Shown piece by piece: positions 10,711-21,584 of a stretch of 64,000 bases of DNA. Source of the stretch: Chlorops oryzae. Lineage: Eukaryota > Arthropoda > Insecta > Diptera > Chloropidae. The notes beneath the pieces were generated by a model. The model ran no database searches and was not told the origin of the DNA. It was given only the letters and a program-made list of their open reading frames with translations. Location: positions 3,054,120-3,118,119 of the forward strand of contig CM035806.1 in the NCBI GenBank assembly GCA_020466095.1, read 5' to 3'. Position 1 is the first letter of the stretch. Each line of letters begins with the position of its first letter. The position numbers and the translations under genes are program-made.

Positions 10711-10718
10711 GTCATCAT

Positions 10719-12600
10719 TGTTGGTGAAAACATCTCAAAAAGCAGAGAAACAATCACTTCAACCTCCCTCAAAACTCAAGCCATTGAAAAAATTTTATAT
10801 TTTTTTTAATAACTATCTTAAAATGGCGAATTTATGATGAATTTTCAAGAAAAATTTTAATATTTCTCATGCCTAAAATTATGCTAAGAATCAAAATAAG
10901 AAAAATTCAATTTAAAAAGATTTTTGATTAGGTAGAAATTTCAAAAATTTGTAGCATGCTTTTAGGCATATTAAGATGGGCCTTCTTTTTAAAAAGCGGA
11001 AGAAAAAAATTCGGCTTTGACCTATGGTTCCCCGATGGGCAATCTTTCTCCAAAAATATTGTAGAATCTTATTTCACTAGGGCAATTTTCATTTTTTTTT
11101 TTGTCGAACAAAACGATCCACCTTAGTCTTCATGTATGAACGAAAAAGAGAATTGCGTTAATCACTGCTTGTTTCTTGTGTGTCAACCAACAAATCCTTG
11201 AAGTGATCACGGGAAGCGCCTAAAGGATTTTCGCCACCCCTTACCTTACCCCCGAAAAGACACAAAAAACAATAAAAGGGCAATGAAGTACTTTTCTCCC
11301 CACTCCACCCCCCATTTATCACTGCACACATTTACGATGAGCGGCTTAGGCCCATGCATTTTCACTTAACCAGAGAGAGAGATAGGCTGGCGTCTATAGG
11401 TATCATCAGTTACAACACCGAAACAACCAGTTCATTCCTGGGGGGAACACGCAATATTTCGGCTACCATATCACTACGCATCAGATATTTTATGTGTGCG
11501 TTGAGCTCTGATTTCAAGGCCTCAGCATCATTGTAACCCAACGTCGCCGACGACATCATGTACATGTCTCATCAAGATGTACATGTTCAACGCGTTTCAC
11601 ACATCAATTCACACTAATCCAGCGTACAGATTGCATCAATCTTCATTCCGTACAGCTTTTCCATGCCAACGAGACAAAAGAAAAGAAAAACCAACCAAAA
11701 AAAAAAAAAAAAAAAAAAATCTCAAAAAAAAGAAGGAAGGAGGAAAATTGTAGGTGGGTTGGTAATAAATTTTTCGTTGCTTTTGTGGCTCGTAACCACA
11801 TGCATACATCCCCCTTAAACACACACGCACACTCAACGAGGGGCCCGATGAGACCGACCGAATGAACGGACTGACAAAATCTCGTCCTTGCAACAGACTG
11901 CGTGTGCGTGTGTTTGTGTGTGTCTGTGCGAGCGAGCGAGCGAACAACTCATCGACTCATTGTCAGGCGTTAAACGAGTTTAATTTATGCACTCGTCGGG
12001 ATGTCGCGATTTTTTGCACGTCAACAGGATTTGTTTCCATTCTCGATACCGTTGCGGCCAGGTCCCATGAGATCACAGCAACTGGCAATCGACTATTAAC
12101 ACAATTTCGCAATGACCCAGACCCGCGCACGTTTGAGAGTGTGTGTGCGTGTGTGTGGAACGCATGGAAATTGGTTTTTTTTTTCGTGTTGCCTGACTAC
12201 CACCAGCAGCAGCAGCAGCAGCAGGAGTCATGACAGATTCACCAAATATTGTCCAATGCCATCGCATCGCATCGCATCGCATGGCGTATCAGAGCCCATG
12301 ATGAGCATTGACACAAATGGGTAATAATCCAAAGACGAATATGGTCCATTCATCGAGTTGTCCCTACGTCGACCGAACACAATCCCTTCGCATTCGCTAA
12401 TAGAGTGCTGGGTATCTTTGTCGGCATAACAACAGGCAATTTGTATTACGGTTGATATGGAAATTACTAAATTATAGCGCATTGCTGCAACTCATCAAAA
12501 ATGATCCTTAATCCTTTCAATTTTCGAATATTAATTTTGTGTGAAAATTTATTTTTCTTTTTTTTCTCTCAATAGATTCAACTTGATTAATAAATGTCCA
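10719..12600. other. Noncoding stretch, no gene seen
   Basis: The first 400 bp are AT-rich. From about 11,150 the DNA is of more even composition and looks single-copy. It has a poly-A run at 11,698-11,720, CAG repeats near 12,207-12,222 and a (GCATC)n pentamer run at about 12,260-12,285. Frames overlapping 11,636-12,324 encode only low-complexity strings in several registers and are not called. Confidence 0.5.
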
Positions 12601-12619
12601 TTTAAATGTTTTTCTTCAT

Positions 12620-13320
12620 TTCTCTTTTATTTCTCCCTTTATCTCTCTGTGTTTATTTATCTCTCTTTATTTATCTCCCTCTTTATCCCTCTCTCTTTAT
12701 CTCTCTATTTATCTCACTTTTTATCTCTCTCTTCATTTCTCTCTTTATCTCTCTTTCTCTTTATCTCTGTTTATCTCGCTCTTTATCTCTCTCTCTCTCT
12801 CTCTCTTTTATCTCCCTCTTCATTTCTCTCTTCATTTCTCTCATTATCTCTCATTATCTCTCTTCATCTCTCTCTTTATCTCTCTCTCTCTCTCCTTATC
12901 TCTATTTATCTTTCTCTTTATCGCTCTCTTTATCTCTCTCTTTATCTCTCTCTGCATCTCTCTATCTCTCTCTCTCTCTCTTTCTTTATCTCTCTCTCTC
13001 TTAATTTCTCTCTTTATCTCTCTCTTCATTTCTCTCATTATCTCTCTATATCTTTCTATATATCTCCCTCTTTATCTCTCTCCTCTCTCTCTCTCTCTCT
13101 CATTATCTCTTTTTATCTCTCTTCATCTCTCTTCATCTCTCTTCATCTTTCTCTCTTTATCTCTCTCTCTCTATCTCTCTTTATTTCTCTCTCTTCTATC
13201 TCCCTTCTATCTCTCTCTTTATATCGCTCTGTATCTCGGTCTTTATCGCGCTGTTTATCGCGCTCTTTATCGCGCTATTTATCTCTCCCTCTCTTCTCTC
13301 TCTCTCTCTCTCTTTCTTTA
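12620..13320 (+). repeat. CT-rich array, (CTCTCTTTAT)-like
   Basis: Pyrimidine-rich + strand made of ctctctttat and ctctcttcat variants with pure CT runs. Near 13,235-13,275 the units change to 'ctttatcgcg', bringing CG dinucleotides into the array. All long frames across it are serine/leucine strings from the repeat. Confidence 0.9.
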
Positions 13321-14035
13321 CTATTACCTAATATGCCATTTTCTCGATTAAAATGTTCAGCTGTAGTGAAGATATGTACGTATTCATTTAACTCTGCATC
13401 GAATAAGGGACAAATTTCGCCTCCCATAAGTTTAACGTTTTATAGCGAAAATTTTTCTCTCATGCGTTTAAAGGTTAAGCTGTTCTTTATGCATTAAATA
13501 TTAATCACTGTCTGGTAAAATATTTTTTTTTTTTTTTTTTTTTTCGTTTTTGCCCCCATTTGATTTGAAGTATCACTTTACGTCATCACGTGTACTCATT
13601 TAGCAATTTTCAATTTTCCACTTCCCCACGTTCGAAGTCGTCTAATGAACACAAAATTCGAGTTTACGAAAATTTCAATGAAGACACCATGAACGAACGG
13701 ACGGACGGACGAACGATTGAGAGTGCACGGAGACATAAAAATCAACACCACATGTGAGCGAATAAAGTACCCAATACATGTCCAATGTCCTCTGCTCCTG
13801 CGGCTGCTAGCCAGCCATCCATTGCTTACTTGGGTTCTCCTGCATCCTGCATCGATGTCAGCTGCACCAGCAGTAGCTGCGTCGCACAGTCTCGCGAGTG
13901 TTGGGCAAAAAATGACAAAAGTGCCAAAAATGAAGATTGGAAATGCTTAAAACATGTTTACTTGTACCCAAAGAAATCAAAAAAAAAAAAAAAAAAATTA
14001 AAATTTTATGCCGTTTAAGCACACCACTCTTTAAA
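13321..14035. other. Noncoding stretch, no gene seen
   Basis: Contains a 24-bp poly-T run near 13,520, (CGGA)n-like cggacggacgga at about 13,700 and a poly-A run at 13,980-13,997. The frames at 13,717-14,018 are short and overlap in two registers, with no domain. Confidence 0.5.
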
Positions 14036-14907
14036 AAAAATTTTTTTTAAATTTTTACACTGAGAAAAAATTTTGCACAAAAAAAAAAACAAAAATTTAA
14101 CTATTTTTTTCAGTGTATTTCAGTTTTTGTAAAATCTTTTGAATAATTTGAAAAAATTCCTTGTTTTATTAACAATAAGTCACCGTTTGTTTCATCTTTT
14201 TATCTTAATTATTTCTGGAGATATTAAATTTTTAAAAACATGCCGTATGAGTAATGTGTTTTGTATCATTTTCGTACATTTGTACTGGATATTAGTACTA
14301 GAGCATCTATGTGCATTTGTAATTTTTTGAATATCTCACTGTTGCTCCATTCAATTTGAATGAAATTTTTTTTTAAATGAAAGTAAATACTTAGAGGTAT
14401 CTTTTAAAAAAATTTGTAGAGTGGCGGCAATTTGGGAACACACTGAAAAAAATTGTGAAAATTATCTTTTTAGTTTTTTGGGAAAAAATTTTTCAGTGTA
14501 AAAATTCAAAATTTTTTTTTTTCTTTCCCGTTATATTAGCAATCGGCCAACGTTTCTTTCATCTTTTTATCTGAATTAGTTTTTGAGATATAAAATTTTG
14601 AAAAAAGGTTTATTAACCCGGTAGCGCCTAGCGATGCCATATAGCATCACTTAAAGGGTTCGTTTTCCGTCATCGCCATATCTGAACCTGTTCAAATTTT
14701 AAATATTTTTTAAATATATATATTTTTTTTTAATTCAGGCGCTACCGGGTTAAAAAAGGATTTTTAAGGATATTTCATAGGACCGTTCATAATAAAAATC
14801 TAAAAAGTAGTCTCCACAATGTTTTTATATGGCAACTATCGAAAAATCAACAAAATTTAAAAATTCCTTTCATGATGCCGCATGCCTTTGCTTAACCCAC
14901 CAGACCC
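14036..14907 (+). repeat. Dispersed repeat, copy B (interrupted)
   Basis: This is the second copy of the 8300-9060 family. Besides point changes it carries a 133-bp insertion at 14617-14749 and a roughly 30-bp extra block near 14,826-14,855. It has the same TACACTGA ... TCAGTGTA palindromic module at its left end. Confidence 0.85.
14617..14749. mobile_element. piggyBac-type MITE, 133 bp
   Basis: The element begins cccggtagcgcc and ends ggcgctaccggg, a perfect 12-bp inverted repeat starting CCC. It is flanked on both sides by TTAA (14613-14616 and 14750-14753). TTAA duplication and CCC ends are the hallmarks of piggyBac elements. Copy A of the host repeat (8.9 kb) has a single TTAA at the same point. 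The interior is AT-rich and noncoding. Confidence 0.92.
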
Positions 14908-15058
14908 TTTTTGTTTATATTTGTAACATATGCGATTTGTTGTTACATCAAATGAAAGCATTTGAACAAATAAGTAGCAAAATCATAAAAAATATTTTTA
15001 CAATATTACCTACCATAAAACAAAACCCCCCCGTCTTTGAAGTTAAACAAGTTCTCAA

Positions 15059-15963
15059 CAGACCTGTTAAATCCCGATTAAGATTAATAATCATGAATTA
15101 TTGTTCTTTTTTTAATCCATAATCATTATTAATTTAACTTCTTGAAATTTTTGATTATTAATGATTGCGATTACCAAATAATCGTGAAATAATCAGGACT
15201 ATTTCAGATTAATGAAAAAAATCAGAAAAAATCAAAAAATAATCAAAAAAATAATCCCGATTAATGTTAGATTATTTTTGAATAGTTTTGATTTTTTTTT
15301 GATTATTTTTGATGTTTCCTGATTATTTTTGGGTTTTTTTGATTTTTTTTGACTATTTTTGATTTGTTCTGATTTTTTTATTAATTTTATTTATTTTCAA
15401 TTTGTAATTGAATAACATCGTTTTTCCAAAGTTTCCCTATAGTCCGTGGGACCGGCACCGGACAAGTGAATTCACCGGCCACCTGTGGTTAGGACCACCC
15501 CTCGTCAAACCACCGGCAATACTTTCGAGAGGCGAATTTTACATTGCGATGTCATAGGCAAGGACATATGGGCCCCTCGCTGTACTACATTTAATTATAT
15601 TCAATTACAAATTGAAAATAATTAAAATTAATAAAAAAATCAGAACAAATCAAAATTAATCAAAAAAAATCAAAAACCCAAAAATAATCAGGAAAAATCA
15701 AAAATAATCAAAAAAAAATCAAAAATATTCAAAAATATTCTAAGATTAATCGGGATTATTTTTTTGATTATTTTTTGATTTTTTCTGATTTTTTTCATTA
15801 ATCTGAAATAATCCTGATTATTTCATTATTATTTGGTAATCGCAATCATTGATTAATATAGGTCATACAAAAATAATCATTAAATAATCACTATTTCACT
15901 CATAAGAAAAAAATAATCTGATTAATTAATCATTAATTAAATAATCATTATTGAACAGGTCTG
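15059..15963. mobile_element. hAT-like foldback element with GC-rich spacer
   Basis: The element starts cagacctgtt and ends aacaggtctg, with a perfect 8-bp duplication gttctcaa at 15051-15058 and 15964-15971. Two arms of roughly 350 bp, rich in 'gattattttt' motifs, are reverse complements with high identity, so a single strand could fold into a long hairpin. The spacer, about 15,415-15,590, is unlike the arms: it is GC-richer and non-repetitive (for example gtgggaccggcaccggac). No transposase is present. Confidence 0.9.
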
Positions 15964-15971
15964 GTTCTCAA

Positions 15972-17270
15972 AAGGTTCCAGAATGCGGCCGAAAATGTAC
16001 TAAAATTAACGCAAATCTTCGTAAAAATGCATGAGATTGCTGCCATTTTATACCGTGAAATTCAGTGTTTTTGTTATGTCACATTTTTTTTTCTCTGGCG
16101 TTTGTATGAAGTTGCGTCACTGTGCGTCGACGCGTCGCTTAGACAAGAATTAAAAGTTGACCCGGCTATGCCATGCAATTTCATTCGATCGAAAGGACAC
16201 GAAAAGGCCAAATGCAATTATTATGCCTGACACGTCTGTATGCGACAGCCCTCAGAAAGCACAATGCAACAATAAGGAAAAAAAAAAAAAATCCCCCAAA
16301 AAAATAATAGAATCGAAAATCGGGAGAGAGTGTTACGGAAGACGACGACGACGACGACTTCGATTTTGAATTACTGCTAACGGGATTTCCATTGAATGGC
16401 TCTGAAAATCGAAAAGCGAGTAGAGGTCCGTCCTACACGGCAGCGGATATGTGGCACACCGCTTTGTCCGTCCCTTTGAATGGGTGATAAATAGCATAGC
16501 ACGATTTCAGGCGCTTCCCCTTTAAAATTGCAAAAGGACTGACTTTTTAAATGACAGCTAGCGCGTGTGTTCACGTGAGCGAGAATATTAGTTGTTCAGC
16601 TCAAAACTGCAGCCGGCAATGATAACGTGATTCTGCGATTTTCTAATGCTGCAACATTATAGCAGCAACAACAACAACAACAACAAAAGCTCATATAAAG
16701 GGATCCTGTCCTGTTCCTGTAGGTACTGTCCTCGGAACAAAGCTCTCACGTACCGGCATGCAACGTGGACCACATACATGACGATGTCTAGCTCACTGAA
16801 TTTAATTCTCCGCCCTGACTTACTCTGGCTGCCTGTTTGGTACCCGATGCCAAGGTACAGAGGTCAGAGGTATGTACTTCAAAACTCACTCGTACATTTC
16901 AATTTCGTCTGCATCTCGCGTTGATTACTCTCGTCGCGTCGGTCGATTCAGAATTTGATCTGTTTCTATGTGTTAAGTGTTGATAGATTAATGGATGGTC
17001 CCAATGTGCCTGTGTCTCCTTTCGTAGGTGCATATCCCGCTGAGATTGGAGATTGGAGATTTGCGGCTTTTCGCTTTAATTCGATCGGGCATGGGTCAAA
17101 GTGACGCGAGTTCAGTGCGCAGCGAAATATCCCAAAATAATCATCTCAATTGCTGTTTAAATACACAATTTTGTTTTTTTTTTTATAGTTATTTATAGGG
17201 CAATAGAAACGATTGAACCCTTTATCGCCTACGAACCCACATATGTGTTTTTTTTTTGTTTCAGATATGC
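15972..17270. other. Noncoding stretch, no gene seen
   Basis: Mostly single-copy-looking DNA of even composition. It contains a CGA-triplet run (gacgacgacgacgactt) near 16,340 and CAA triplets near 16,665. Frames up to 92 residues (16,646-16,924) show no known domain. Confidence 0.5.
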
Positions 17271-17284
17271 ACCTATAACTTCTT

Positions 17285-17604
17285 CCACATATCAAGGGCG
17301 TAGCGAGAGAAAGAGTGCTTTGGTAGCCCTTATATTTGCCACAGTGGTATATTGAGCAATTATAAGACATTAACTGAAAGAAAAATTTGGGGGGACAAGA
17401 AAAAGTTTAGAGAGTTTGGGACAAAAAACCCAAAAAATCCGAAAAATTCATGACGTCCGATTTCGATGAAAATTTATACATAGAATAAGTGAAAAATTCT
17501 AAGAATTTTGGCTCTAAAAATTAAAAAAAAAAAACTGATTAAAACTAGTCATTTTTGAATCAGTTTGGAACTAGTCCCAAACTAGACTAGTTGTAATCAG
17601 TATT
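17285..17604 (+). repeat. Partial copy of the 40.8 kb foldback family
   Basis: It matches the left arm of the element at 40826-41800 ('tttgccacagtggtatattg', 'gaaaaattcatgacgt', 'aactagactagttgtaatcag'). It stops at 17,604, where a mini-me element begins. The rest of the foldback element does not resume beyond that mini-me. Confidence 0.8.
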
Positions 17605-17606
17605 TT

Positions 17607-18498
17607 TATACCCGACACACTCTGTGTCGAGGGTATATTGCGTTTGTGTGGTTGTGTGTAACACCCAGAACCAGTCGAGATAGACCATACAAAATGTATA
17701 TAGAAATGATCAGCGTCACCAGGAGATGCGATTTAGACATGTCCGTCCGTCTGTCTGTCTGTCCGTCTGTCTGTCCGTCTGTCTGTCTGTCTGTCCGTCT
17801 GTCTGTATACAGTTTTCTTATCGAAGGAGTTGAGCTATCTTGACGAAATTTGGTATGCGTGCTCACGGGGACATGAGTAAGAACAAGTTCGAGAATGGAC
17901 ACAATCGGAACATTTTTAGGGGTACCTCCAGTACTAGGGTCTGTCACAAAAATCTCAAAAACTGCTCTAAAATCGGAGTTTTTCAAGACATTTTGATGAA
18001 ATTTGATATTTGATCATATTTAAAGGCAAGTAATATGATTTCTAAAAATTGAAAAAGTGGGCGTGGCAGAAGGGCGTTTTTCGAAAATTGTCTCCTTCAC
18101 CCGAAATTCAAATGGGACTTCAAAGTTGGCACTTATGGCTCGTTTGTAGCCACAAACATCTTTCTCAAAAATTTGTCTTGATCGATCCATTATTAAGGGT
18201 ACCTCCAGTACCAGGGTCTGTCACAAAAATCCCAAAACTGCCTCAAAATCGGACTTTTTCGAAATATTTCAAAGAAGTTTAGAATTTGAGCGAATATTTA
18301 AGCCTCCGATTAGAATTCAAAAGAATTGGAAAATTGGGCGTGGCAAAGGGGCGGTTTTCAAAAAGAAATTGAACAAAAGTCGATATATGGGGCCCCTTAT
18401 GGTCTTAAACACCTCTTGATATTAAAAACTTTTTGAACATATGTGTCTGTGTCGGGTATTCTATTGTCAGGGTCGCCTGTCTATAACACCCTTACTTG
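17607..18498 (+). mobile_element. mini-me/DINE-1-like element, complete copy 1
   Basis: The 5' end can fold: tatacccgacaca pairs with tgtgtcgagggtata. About 140 bp in is a (GTCY)n tract (17,740-17,810). The body repeats a ~300-bp theme twice ('gtacctccagtac', 'gtgggcgtggca'). The end has 'gtgtcgggtat', inverse of the head, then a small hairpin and cttacttg. Length 892 bp agrees with the copies at 56,987 and 58,902. The GTCY tract, subterminal inverted repeats and 3' hairpin fit nonautonomous Helentron-type repeats of flies. No replicase-helicase is encoded; a 126-residue frame on the minus strand is incidental. Confidence 0.72.
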
Positions 18499-20190
18499 TT
18501 TTCTTTTCTTTTTCTGCTTCGCTTCTGTTGTTTCGCCGAATCGAAAAGGTCACAAAGCCGTTCGAATATCGATACGTGTCCATTGGCAAGCCACAGCTCA
18601 GCATTAAAGAGTTAAGACAGAAATCATTTCCACGTACTTAAAAAGGCTTTTCTACGGTGCTTATTATATATTTTCTCGAATTGTATGTATATGTCGGAAC
18701 TCATTATTCGAATTACATGTTTTTAATTTTCACTATTGCTTTCTCTTTTCTTGCCCATCATGTATTACTCTGATCCGCCGGAAGGTACTTCGCATATTAA
18801 CTTATTGTTAGCCCGAAGCTCTCAATGTGATGCCTTGTTAGGTTTGTTAATTAATATTTTTCCTGTTTTTTGTTTTTTTTTTTTCTTTCATTTCTTGCGC
18901 TTTAAGCGTAAGAAGATATTATTACTTTTTTTTTTTTGAACGGAAATACTTCCAAAAATGGGTCACGTCGAGTGTACCTGAAAGTGCCAGGATATTGTAG
19001 TGCAAGGAAGGAAAAAAGAAAAAAATAAAATAAATAAAGGTAAAATAAAATAAAAATACTTATGAGAAAATATGAAATGCTTTCATTTATGTAGGCAGGA
19101 CATGCCGTGGCGCACACATCCTTCAGAATCGTTGACGGCGGCTGTGTTAATTACAGTTTCAATTTACTTAAACATTCCACCTCAAACAAAATACGGCTTG
19201 CCTCTTCAAAAGAGATGAAATGATGAATAAAAAAAAAAATTTATTCAATTTATTTGTGCAGTTAAAGCTCTTAGCGTTTTTATACAACAGGATTTTAATT
19301 ACACAATGTAGACGGGGCTGCTGGTTTTTGTACAATATTGTATTACATATACACATTTATATAAATCGGTGCTGTAAGTTTTTTTTTTTTTTTTGGTAAT
19401 ATTTAGCTATCCCCTGAGTGCACAGTGGTTCCGCAGTATGCCATAAATGGGAGGTAGACGTGGCAGTGGACGGATTTCCAAGATTTTTTCCAAATTTCTT
19501 AATTTAGAGTCCAGAAGTGCTCCTTTTTAATTTCAATGTTCTACGAATTCAACTTGTATTTTTGACCGCACAGTATATGGAGCGGAGACCACTGTGTAGT
19601 GTCTCAAATTAAGGCCAATATTGTCTTAATTTTGATTTTGAAATGCCCCAAAAATTTCCATAAAGACTCGCCTGCTCAATGTGTAAGTTGAAGAATAGAA
19701 GTTACGCTCAATTTAAAGGAGAGTCCACTAAACTGGCAACAGTGATAAAAAAAATTGATGGCAAGCGCTTTCTTCGAACTTACACGCACATTGAACTCAA
19801 GCAAAGAGTATTTAATATATATACATATATATATTATATTTAATATATTTATATTAAATACTCTTTGACTCGAGCCGATCACGTGTTCTTAGTTGCATGT
19901 AGACAAGTGCATAGAGAGTGAGTAAATGAAATGAAGAAAAAAGTCAAATCTTTATTACGATCCTCAGTTTTTCTTCAAGACAAATATACATTTTAAAATA
20001 ACATAAAAACATCAAAAAATAATACACACATATATTGTTTTTAAGAAAAACAAATAAATTCAACTTTCATAAGCTACGACAACCGAAAAAACTTCTTCTC
20101 ATTAAGAAAAAGTCGATTGGTTGGTGTCCGATCGCAACATGTTGCCAGCGCTGCATTGCCTTTTGCCTACTTTAATCCAAGCTCAAGCGC
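18499..20190. other. Noncoding stretch, no gene seen
   Basis: AT-rich with T and A homopolymers and a TA-rich palindromic run at about 19,810-19,865 ('atttaatatatttatattaaat'-like). A possible small MITE at 19,421 is listed separately. No recognisable coding exon. Confidence 0.5.
19421..19596. mobile_element. Possible 176-bp MITE
   Basis: The ends cacagtggttccgc and gcggagaccactgtg form an imperfect inverted repeat. The flanks (cctgagtg and tagtgtct) do not give a convincing target duplication, so the call rests on the terminal symmetry alone. Confidence 0.4.
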
Positions 20191-20418
20191 TCAGTCTCGG
20201 TTTGTGCGCGCGCCTAATCGGTTGTTGTTCGGAAGTGTCTAATCGCGGTTTTAAAGTGTGAGTAGTGTATTGATTTGTGTTAGTGAAAGAACTCTTAAAA
20301 CACGTGATTTGATTTCTCGCGTTTCGCATTAGGCGCTCGTCAAGTCTAAAGATGAAGTCGTTCATGTGTGCGTCTATTATGATAGTAATGCATCGTTATG
20401 TAGTAACATTTTGATGAG
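20191..20418 (+). promoter_or_regulatory. Candidate Inr+DPE core promoter and first exon
   Basis: TCAGT at 20,191 fits the fly initiator. Counting its A (20,193) as +1, the sequence at +28 to +32 is GGTTG, which fits the downstream promoter element RGWYV at the required spacing. At 20,418/20,419 'gatgag|gtgagttg' is a strong 5' splice donor. The interval has a 20-codon frame from 20,352 (MKSFMCASIMIVMHRYVVTF) that stops just before the donor, so the exon would be untranslated or carry a small upstream frame. No transcript data; motifs this short occur by chance. Confidence 0.3.
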
Positions 20419-20425
20419 GTGAGTT

Positions 20426-21584
20426 GCTTGATTCTTAAATATTTCTTTTTCTGAAAAATTTCTCTCTCTTATATTTGAATTTGATTCAAGGAGATATACA
20501 TGTTATTAACGATGCAAAAATTTTGTGTTTTTTTTACACTACAAAGACCACAATCAAAGAATATTGTTTTGGTACAGAGTTTGACGTTCCTTTATATTTC
20601 TCCGTTAGCCCATCATGCAAAAAAAAAAAAAAAAAATCGCATAAAGGTCGCTGAGCATGTTGAGGCGATCAAAACTCGTTGTTTTTTTTTTTTGCTGGCG
20701 TGCATAAGAGCATAGATGAGAGTCTGAATGAAAAACGGTTTGATGCCCTGACTGTACTTTTATGTATGATTGCTTTCGTTTAAATCGCGATTTAGTTTTG
20801 ATATGAGCTTACATAAAAAAATGTACCTCAACATTTTTATTTTATTTGTAGCTTCTTCTTTTGGTTTATTAGAGTCTTAATACAATGAAATAAATTGAGA
20901 CGTAGAATCGATTTTGGTTACTTTTCGTTACTTAGTTTTTTTTTTTAAGGAGCAAACTAAATTTATTTCTACTTGTAATTCTTTACTGATTTCGTAAAAA
21001 AAAATGAACTTAACAATTAAACGCACATATCAGACTGCTTCTTCATCTCCCTCAAATTTCGATCCATCATATTGACTAAAGATAGAGTCAAAGGGATTGA
21101 TCCGACAAGGAAGGAACATGTCTTTCATCTATTTATTACATATTTCAGCGTACCTATTTTATGACTAATTATTATATTTTTTAGTGCAAAGGCTACGGCT
21201 TACATTGTTATGATTTATCGTTCAAAGGGGGTTTGAATGCATTCTTTGCCCCTGCATATTGCCTGTCGTTCACAAATTTAATGTTTGAGGTATGTACATA
21301 CCTGTATATCAATTGTTTGTGGCTGAAAAAGACAACCGTGCGGAAGAGTGTTTTAATTGCAAATCAATTGTAAATCCGCATGTCATAGAAAATTTTGTTC
21401 TCTCACTTCATACAATGTATGTATTGTTTAAGTTTTTGTCTCTTTTTGTGCTAAGCAGCCCAACAAGGAATTTCTCTTGAAATTATATTATTTTGTCTGG
21501 AATTCTTTTACGAAGCATATGACGAAGGCATCGGTTTTCAATGTCCTCTACTTTATTTTATCCTGTTGCATAAACATTAGAATC
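20426..21584. other. Noncoding stretch, no gene seen
   Basis: AT-rich DNA with poly-A (20,620-20,636) and poly-T tracts. No exon, repeat copy or motif recognised. If the donor at 20,418 is real, this is intron. Confidence 0.5.

Noticed and set aside
17606..17986. 126-codon minus-strand frame with RTDRQTDGQTD repeats
   Set aside because: It reads through the GTCY tract of a mini-me element, and shorter relatives appear wherever the element occurs.
17285..18498. mini-me insertion into the foldback repeat as a clean empty-site pair
   Set aside because: The foldback sequence does not resume after 18,498, so a simple insertion cannot be shown.
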